From positions 1-10,696 of the forward strand of contig CBDUKB010000101.1 of assembly GCA_965367695.1 (NCBI GenBank): a stretch of DNA of 10,696 nucleotides, written 5' to 3'. Of this stretch, positions 8,201 through 10,696 are shown in pieces. The notes under the pieces are model-generated. The model saw only the letters and a list, made by a program, of their open reading frames with translations. It was not told where the DNA came from and ran no database searches. Within the stretch, counting starts at the first letter, position 1; each line of letters begins with the position of its first letter. The stretch comes from Putridiphycobacter sp965367695 (GTDB lineage: Bacteria; Bacteroidota; Bacteroidia; Flavobacteriales_D; Crocinitomicaceae). A program made the position numbers and the translations under genes.

Positions 8201-9536
8201 TATTTACATCACCGTTTTCACCCAAGTAGACAGAACCATTATTTGCTGTCGGGTTGTTGAGTATGGTACAATTTCCACCTATTGTGATGGTAGAAGCTGT
8301 TCCGTTACTAATATAAAATGATGTATTTGTGCCACTTGTGGCGTTCGTAATATTTAAATCTCCAGTAATTGAATTACCGGTAGAATTATTTGCTAAATAA
8401 CAATTGTTGCTACCTAAATTGTTGAAGGTTAAATTTGCTTGAAAGTCATCTGGATTTCCATTTCCCATCATAAAATACCCATCACTTGAGTTGGTAAGGG
8501 TTACATTGGAAGTGAAAACATTACCACCTGTACTGGCATCAGATCCAGCACCTGTTTTTTCTATGTCGACCAAGTTGTTAAAAGTTGCACCGTCCAAATA
8601 TATTCTTGGTGCATCTATGTCAATACTTCCATTGAAAACGGTGCCGCTTTGGATTCTTAAAATGGCATTAGCGCTCAAAGAAAAGTTTTGCGCGCTAGTT
8701 CCGAGTTGAGAGAAGTTTTGAAACCTCATTTCTCCATCATTAAAACCAATCGGATCAATTGAGATAATTTTACCGGAAGCCATTGAACTTGTGCCACCTG
8801 TTTCTCCAATCCAGATTCCTGAGCCATTAGTACTTCCTATAATTATATTCCCATTAAATTGGGTCCCAGTTGCGCCATATGCCATTCTTATTCTACTGGT
8901 ACTTGTATTTATAAGTGTTACATCATCATTAAATATATCTGGGTTTGTTTGTCCCATTAAAAAGTAACTTGTTCCTGAATTGGTGATTTTTAATGTTGAA
9001 TTGAAAGTACATCCGCCAGCTCCATTGGCACTTGAACCACCATTATCTTCAACATCAACCGCACTATTAAAAGTTCCACCATTAAAGTCAACGCTACCGC
9101 ATATCAGGTTAATCTCAATATCATAAGTACCACCATTAAAAGATGTTTGACCAGTTGTTGTATAGGATAAATTTGTACTGGCTGACCCATCAATTATGTG
9201 AAGGTCGTTGAAAGTAATATTTGCTGTTCCTCCAACGCTTGGGTTAAAAACAGAACCATTCAAGTCAATAGTTCCAGTATAACCTGTAGTTGAAATTCCA
9301 TCAAAGACGGCCGCGATATCAATGGTGCAATTTCCTAAGCCGTTTGAAGTAAAATATACAAAGTCACCGATAATGGGTACTGTTGCCCCACCGACACCTG
9401 TGGACGAAGTGGACCAATTATTAATATCGTTCCAATTTCCGTTTCCACTTGCAATCCAATACCTATTGGCAGCGTAAAGATTGTTGGCACTTATAAAAAA
9501 TATACAAAACAGGAGAATTCTTCCTAATTTCTTCAT
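2067..9536 (-). CDS. Giant type IX-secreted repeat surface protein, probable beta-solenoid adhesin
   Basis: Predicted secreted protein of 2489 residues. ATG at 9534-9536 is chosen because MKKLGRILLF begins a clean signal peptide; the frame stays open to an ATG at 9615-9617, but that codon overlaps a promoter -7 box and would put 27 residues ahead of the signal peptide. Order: signal peptide (1-22); YWIASGNGNW/NWS motif (26-42) common at the start of large Bacteroidota surface proteins; seven diverged modules (about 141-2095), five carrying 27-29-residue Asn/Thr/Gly-rich rungs with almost no Lys or Arg; a region with VDGPISKRG and FPVGKGGFYRPI; a beta-sandwich-like domain from LPIELLNF (2308); and a type A sorting domain from LYPNP (2413-2489). 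The last is the known signal for type IX export and cell-surface attachment. Adhesion or matrix function is inferred from architecture; no catalytic motif is visible. Single gene, opposite in strand to both neighbours. Confidence 0.93.
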   Translation of the reverse strand: MKKLGRILLFCIFFISANNLYAANRYWIASGNGNWNDINNWSTSSTGVGGATVPIIGDFVYFTSNGLGNCTIDIAAVFDGISTTGYTGTIDLNGSVFNPSVGGTANITFNDLHIIDGSASTNLSYTTTGQTSFNGGTYDIEINLICGSVDFNGGTFNSAVDVEDNGGSSANGAGGCTFNSTLKITNSGTSYFLMGQTNPDIFNDDVTLINTSTSRIRMAYGATGTQFNGNIIIGSTNGSGIWIGETGGTSSMASGKIISIDPIGFNDGEMRFQNFSQLGTSAQNFSLSANAILRIQSGTVFNGSIDIDAPRIYLDGATFNNLVDIEKTGAGSDASTGGNVFTSNVTLTNSSDGYFMMGNGNPDDFQANLTFNNLGSNNCYLANNSTGNSITGDLNITNATSGTNTSFYISNGTASTITIGGNCTILNNPTANNGSVYLGENGDVNILGNLIATNSPLDLNGHIYIGNQTNSNIAITGNTTLTNNGTQTTSRIYFGSQGSVQQNGSLTIVNNSSANNSQIYCNNGANSNNTYGTSIFVSSTQNNTDGVLFGAGNGTAVLASGQTISLGVGGFVAGDLYLRNFSVLGNANQNLALTNTSTLTLLDCSFGGNIDFSAPRITVTGTTVNGTSNIEKTAGFGNDLSYGGNKFIGDATFTNAGDTYLGLAYINPDSCMGNVTCNNTGEDFIYLFYNSTGNYIGGNLTANNTASGNNSGIYVGYAGASSFDIIGNCSLENNATSTTSNCALGNSSDFTIGGTLSAINNGAGTTANFYVGNTGVFSIGGTATLSNISSATNASYYISNTATSQGTFNGAVTLLNTGALNTSQIYVGNNGDNIFNATVNIKNSSAANNARIYLNQNVDANNQFNENIVLESNNVDADGIYFGNSNGSASLALGKTISIGPLNYIAGDLVLRNFTQQGNTAQNLTCLGTSYLTIYDSQWDGDVIFISPRLITQGSSYAETSYFEKTGDINDASAGGNSFMKDCEIRNTGTGYILMGNGNPDIWGANLITNNYGENNLYIAYNAIGNTIGGNLTSNHATTGGTSTYTYIGTAAISTLNIAGNCILNMTGASTNNYMSLAESGTISIGGNLTYTSTGTGNNSELRAAFNASSSLTVSGNTTITNTPSAISGNSYLAYSGVANLLGDFTLINGPTGNYGSFTMANANSAAITIGGNTALTSQQTAGITKQITFGNQGAVSCNGTLSIYNNSDATNNQIYCNSASGGVGTYTDNIVVETTHVDGDGVHFGINGGQATLAATKTISIGPGGFIAGNLTFRNFNQIGNTAQNITITGTAVFTNTDSDWGGAVDFSAPRMYSNGTHYNETSFIEKTGDQSDGSAGGNTFDKNCELKNSGTGYLLFGNGNPDVWGEDLFINNVGEQQMYIGYNSAGNTIAGNLTISNTSTGVAASTHIHLATATGSDITVSGLTNITNQSSSNSHYIYIGESGSIDFMNDVLINQNGNGNTANIQIAGNTNSIVNIFGNLTIQNDGADVNSNVVIASNGTVSITGDLTLTHSPTGLNGDLSLASGTNAAITVNGNTIITSGLTGGNVRTVYVGNNGTTTFDGTLSLINQSNANNSNFYCNNGANATGNYNDNIILECSDINGDGIAFGSGNGTGILATGKTVSISAGGFVAGRLYFRNFTQLGNTTQNLFATGTAYMTQYESNWGGPVNFSAPRMNTYGTHYHDLTYLEKTGSNSDMSNGGNQFDENTELRNTGDGYFGMSNGNPDIWNKNLIINNLGSNNMYIAFNATGNSIGGNLLVNNNGSGSNNTIYLSSYAASTLDIVGNTTVNNIGAANSSLIYYGASGDITTNGQATFYNNPSGSTGQITIAANNGSNLIFNDQVVFTNDNGSSTTQRIYIGAAGDCVFNNTVQINNNSLSTNSEIYCNYNASGTNYFMDNIEINNALSTADGIFFGAAGGYAELASGKTIAVGGGGFIDGTLYFRNFNQLGNTAQSISIAGSGRIENYNSVWNGNVDFRADDHYTRETIYNGTAYLEKNGSTNNASTGGNTFNQPAIIQNNGTGYFMPANGIGNDYDAAVTFNQMNTGVIYPCYNSISTFAGDISVNVPSTIFFGAAGNGRAVLDGTTAQSINAIGLSPNIQFRDLQVNNPIDEITLNAPIEIVTELDLDQGNIITNSTNLVMMTDNSYVSSVSDNSYVDGPISKRGNDAFAFPVGKGGFYRPINISAPSSGSAEFQAEYFLTDPHPTYDHASADPTIQHISSCEYWILDRTNTGNQVDVTLSWNNNTSCGVDNLSELVIARWDGSTWKDEGNGGTTGNTSNGTIISANSINNFSPFTLASTSINNPLPIELLNFDVQKDGQVAFITWETASEINNDYFKVQRAMDGENYYNIGIVQGAGNSSIINSYDFVDKNPFVGVNYYRLKQVDFDGSSTYTAIKTLDFYLLFDTDLILYPNPTTNSNTCKLINNGRLIIQTIEIYNEVGALVNRQIINEKASTLEIKTDSFAKGLYTVRIIGQQQSVTKKLIVQ
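3252..3728 (-). repeat. Module R6: last core module, no rungs
   Basis: Residues 1937 to about 2095 (about 160). It begins FIDGTLYFRNF, then LEKNG, ASTGGNTF and the degenerate MPANGIGND. CYNSIST leads straight to FAGDISVNV and IFFGAAGNG with no rungs between. It caps the array before the C-terminal domains, and gives the length of a bare core module. Confidence 0.75.
3729..4646 (-). repeat. Module R5: core plus five rungs
   Basis: Residues 1631-1936 (306, the same length as R1). It begins FVAGRLYFRNF and has FSAPRM, LEKTG, MSNGGNQF and NGNPDIW. Five rungs start at NSIGGNL. The closing rung has IYCNYNAS, then ADGIFFG and ASGKTIAV. Confidence 0.85.
4647..5738 (-). repeat. Module R4: core plus seven rungs
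   Basis: Residues 1267-1630 (364). It begins FIAGNLTFRNF and has FSAPRM, IEKTG, GSAGGNTF and GNGNPDVW. Seven rungs start at NTIAGNL, and successive rungs alternate 27 and 29 residues. The closing rung has FYCNNGAN, then GDGIAFG and ATGKTVSI. Confidence 0.85.
5739..6827 (-). repeat. Module R3: core plus seven rungs
   Basis: Residues 904-1266 (363). It begins YIAGDLVLRNF and has ISPRL, FEKTG, DASAGGNSF and MGNGNPDIW. Seven rungs start at NTIGGNL. The closing rung has IYCNSASG, followed by GDGVHFG and AATKTISI. Confidence 0.85.
6828..7826 (-). repeat. Module R2: core plus six rungs, most diverged inner copy
   Basis: Residues 571-903 (333). It begins FVAGDLYLRNF and has FSAPRI, IEKTA and YGGNKF. 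The MGNGNPD motif of the sister copies is LAYINPD here. Six rungs follow. The closing rung has IYLNQNVD, lacking the Cys found in the other inner modules, before ADGIYFG and ALGKTISI. Confidence 0.85.
7827..8744 (-). repeat. Module R1: core plus five rungs
   Basis: Residues 265-570 (306). Landmarks are FNDGEMRFQNF, IDAPRI, IEKTG, DASTGGNVF and GYFMMGNGNPDDF. Five rungs follow TGNSI. The last rung carries IYCNNGAN, then TDGVLFG and ASGQTISL close the module. Confidence 0.85.
8745..9116 (-). repeat. Module R0: first core module, no rungs
   Basis: Residues about 141-264. This copy has the diverged landmarks VDFNGGTF, GGCTFNSTLKITNSGTSYF and MGQTNPDIF, then passes directly from MAYGATG to FNGNIIIGS and ASGKIISI. 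The position where later modules carry rungs is empty. It acts as the N-terminal boundary of the repeat array. The boundaries are by eye. Confidence 0.65.
9471..9536 (-). other. Signal peptide of the giant surface protein
   Basis: Residues 1-22 have a basic start (MKK, R6), a hydrophobic core LLFCIFFI and a polar region ending NNLYA, with likely cleavage before ANRYW. Cys11 lies inside the hydrophobic core, not at a lipobox position, so this is a Sec signal rather than a lipoprotein signal. It supports the ATG at 9536 as the true start. Confidence 0.85.
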
Positions 9537-9614
9537 GATAATAATTTCATTTATATCATTTTTAAATGACATAAAAAGATTTAACAGGTAAAAAAAATGG
9601 GGATTTTTCGAAAT

Positions 9615-9622
9615 CAAAAGTA
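9615..9622 (-). promoter_or_regulatory. Candidate -7 box of the giant surface-protein gene
   Basis: The minus strand reads TACTTTTG, a match to the Bacteroidota -7 consensus TAnnTTTG. It would start transcription near 9608, giving a leader of about 70 bases before the ATG at 9536. No TTTG lies at the usual 17-23 base spacing upstream; the only nearby TTTG is 11 bases away. The -33 element is therefore missing or weak. Confidence 0.5.
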
Positions 9623-9638
9623 ATTAAAAACATCAAAG

Positions 9639-9663
9639 AAAAAGGAGCTTACAGCCTCTTTTT
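9639..9663. terminator. Bidirectional terminator-like hairpin
   Basis: AAAAAGGAGC and GCCTCTTTTT flank the loop TTACA. The arms pair with one G-T pair and one mismatch (or as AAAAAGAG/CTCTTTTT with one bulged G). A T run closes it on the plus strand, and the minus strand also ends in CTCCTTTTTC. It lies between two divergent genes, upstream of both, so it terminates neither. It could block stray transcription from either side or be a relic of a lost gene. Confidence 0.4.
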
Positions 9664-9819
9664 ATTAATTATTAATGTGGTAAAACTGTACTTGAATCTG
9701 TTAAGAATTGTGGGTCAGGCCTTAAAAGTTATTTTATGCATTTTAAATTAATCAATTTTATTTTTCTAGGCTCATCTAAAATTAACGACTTCATTGAAAT
9801 CAATTTATTAAATTCAAAT
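9664..9819. other. AT-rich spacer with no recognised feature
   Basis: This stretch upstream of the rpsA promoter contains no credible gene, hairpin or repeat that I can support. The open frame running antisense through it into the rpsA start has no family resemblance. Confidence 0.6.
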
Positions 9820-9850
9820 TTTGGCATTACGAATAAAAACACTATCTTTG
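9820..9850 (+). promoter_or_regulatory. rpsA promoter, Bacteroidota consensus
   Basis: TTTG at 9820-9823, a 19-base spacer, then TATCTTTG at 9843-9850 followed by CACTC. This matches the known housekeeping sigma consensus of Bacteroides and Flavobacterium (TTTG, about 19 bases, TAnnTTTG) in both elements and spacing. Initiation is expected near 9857, giving a leader of about 80 bases ahead of rpsA. Confidence 0.9.
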
Positions 9851-9872
9851 CACTCAATTTAAGAAAAACTAG

Positions 9873-9928
9873 GGTCGGCTGGTAAATTTTAACACTCTCA
9901 ATATACCGACCAATTTGAGATACAAATT
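9873..9928 (+). promoter_or_regulatory. Potentially structured rpsA 5' leader
   Basis: Three 6-base pairings are visible. Stem a pairs GGTCGG (9873-9878) with CCGACC (9906-9911). Stem b pairs TCTCAA (9896-9901) with TTGAGA (9915-9920). Stem c pairs AATTTG (9912-9917) with CAAATT (9923-9928) across the loop AGATA. Stems a and c are immediately adjacent and could stack; stem b excludes c and, with a, would form an H-type pseudoknot. The last paired base is 11 bases before the ATG at 9940. S1 is known to control its own translation in E. coli; a similar role here is inference. Confidence 0.45.
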
Positions 9929-9939
9929 TTAATGCCAAC

Positions 9940-10696
9940 ATGGCTGAAGAAACAAAAAAATCAGAGGAAAAAGTTGAAAACACAACACCTCAAGTCGAAG
10001 AAACTACTGCTCCAAAAGCAGAAAAAGTAGTTGCTCCCAAAGAAGAAAAAGCACCAAAAGCAAAAACTGAAACTCCAAAGGTTGAAGCAGAGGCTCCTAA
10101 AAAAGAGGAAGCTGCACCAGTAGAGGAAAAAGAATTTGATTGGTATGCTTACGAAAATGACGGTTATTCAGAAGCGAAAGTTGCTGAATTAAACGATATT
10201 TACGACGGATCTTTGAACTCAATTGTAGAAAAAACTGTCATTGATGGTACTGTAATTCAATTAACAGATAAAGAAGCTGTAGTGAATGTACAATACAAAT
10301 CAGAAGGAGTTATTCCAATTAATGAATTCAGATACAACCCAGATTTAGCTTTAGGTGATGCTGTTGAAGTATATGTAGAGTCTTTAGAAGACAAATACGG
10401 TCAATTAGTATTGTCTCACCGAACTGCAAGAGTTCACAGAGCATGGGAAAAAGTAAATGAAGTATTAAAAACTGGTGAAGTAATCACAGGTTTTGTTAAA
10501 TGTAGAACTAAAGGTGGTTTAATCATTGATGTATTTGGATTAGAAGCATTCTTACCAGGTTCTCAAATTGATGTGAAGCCTATTAGAGATTACGACGTTT
10601 ATGTTGGAAAGAACATGGAATTCAAAGTGGTAAAAATTAACCACGAATTTAAAAACGTTGTTGTATCGCATAAAGCACTTATTGAAGCTGAATTAG
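9940..10696 (+). CDS. rpsA: 30S ribosomal protein S1, 3'-truncated by the window edge
   Basis: This is the N-terminal 252 residues of ribosomal protein S1, which binds mRNA at the 30S platform and helps start translation. The frame is open to the window end. Residues 1 to about 64 form a low-complexity Lys/Glu/Ala/Pro extension. FDWYAYENDGYSE (66-78) leads into the first S1 repeat (about 97-161, with DGTVIQLTDKEAVVNV and LVLSHRTA) and the second (about 179-246, with KGGLIIDVFGLEAFLPGSQI and VVVSHKALIE). The second repeat matches the conserved S1 GGxxxxxxGxxAFLPGSQ motif. The remaining repeats are off the window. ATG at 9940 is chosen because MAEE starts a typical acidic N-terminus and lies about 83 bases after the predicted transcription start. 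No Shine-Dalgarno is visible, as usual for this phylum. The neighbouring gene is divergent. Confidence 0.97.
   Translation, partial: MAEETKKSEEKVENTTPQVEETTAPKAEKVVAPKEEKAPKAKTETPKVEAEAPKKEEAAPVEEKEFDWYAYENDGYSEAKVAELNDIYDGSLNSIVEKTVIDGTVIQLTDKEAVVNVQYKSEGVIPINEFRYNPDLALGDAVEVYVESLEDKYGQLVLSHRTARVHRAWEKVNEVLKTGEVITGFVKCRTKGGLIIDVFGLEAFLPGSQIDVKPIRDYDVYVGKNMEFKVVKINHEFKNVVVSHKALIEAEL

Noticed and set aside
2626..8709. Short plus-strand open frames of 67-82 codons (for example 2626-2829, 4225-4473, 7651-7854, 8491-8709).
   Set aside because: They are antisense shadows of the repeat-rich giant gene. Their proteins show no family motifs, and several come from equivalent positions in different modules.
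3252..9116. The periodic sequence could suggest a CRISPR array or DNA tandem repeats prone to slippage.
   Set aside because: The periodicity is at protein level. Nucleotide copies are well diverged, with no identical repeats and unique spacers, so it is neither CRISPR nor an obvious phase-variable tract.
9504..9506. Cys11 in the signal peptide as a possible lipoprotein anchor.
   Set aside because: It lies within the hydrophobic core, not after a lipobox, and the protein has a type IX sorting domain instead.
9729..9983. Minus-strand open frame of 84 codons overlapping the rpsA start.
   Set aside because: It runs antisense through the rpsA promoter and leader, has no recognisable motif, and its start lies inside the rpsA coding sequence.
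9932..10030. Out-of-frame ATG 8 bases before the rpsA start, opening a 32-codon frame.
   Set aside because: The product would be an almost pure Lys/Gln/Leu string that simply mirrors the A-rich rpsA start in another frame. It could compete for initiation, but nothing supports it as a gene.

Overview
The window most likely comes from a low-GC Bacteroidota chromosome, probably the order Flavobacteriales. Three things support this. The large gene has an N-terminal YWxxxGNGNW/NWS motif and a C-terminal LYPNP-type sorting domain of the type IX secretion system, which is confined to this phylum. The rpsA gene has a textbook Bacteroidota promoter (TTTG, 19 bases, TATCTTTG). No start codon has a clear Shine-Dalgarno sequence. 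Genus cannot be fixed from sequence reading alone.

Layout: 1-1694 (+) is the 3' three fifths of uvrA, the nucleotide excision repair damage sensor. 1695-2066 is a convergent gap filled with low-complexity and imperfect palindromic repeat debris and no clear terminator. 2067-9536 (-) is a single 2489-residue gene for a secreted, type IX-sorted, Asn/Thr/Gly-rich protein, probably a stacked beta-solenoid adhesin. 9537-9939 is a divergent gap that holds a -7 box for the large gene, a bidirectional terminator-like hairpin, the rpsA promoter and a potentially structured rpsA leader. 9940-10696 (+) is the 5' part of rpsA (ribosomal protein S1), cut by the window end.

The three genes do not form an operon or a pathway. 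uvrA and rpsA are core genes on one strand. The large surface-protein gene lies between them on the opposite strand with its own promoter, so it looks like an accessory insertion. The most notable structure is inside this gene: seven diverged copies of a roughly 160-residue core module, five of which carry an inserted cassette of small 27-29-residue rungs. The rung counts are 0, 5, 6, 7, 7, 5, 0 from N- to C-terminus, and module lengths (306, 333, 363, 364 and 306 residues for the five inner modules) follow the counts almost exactly. The second point of interest is the rpsA 5' leader, where three short complementary segments can form mutually exclusive structures just before the start codon.
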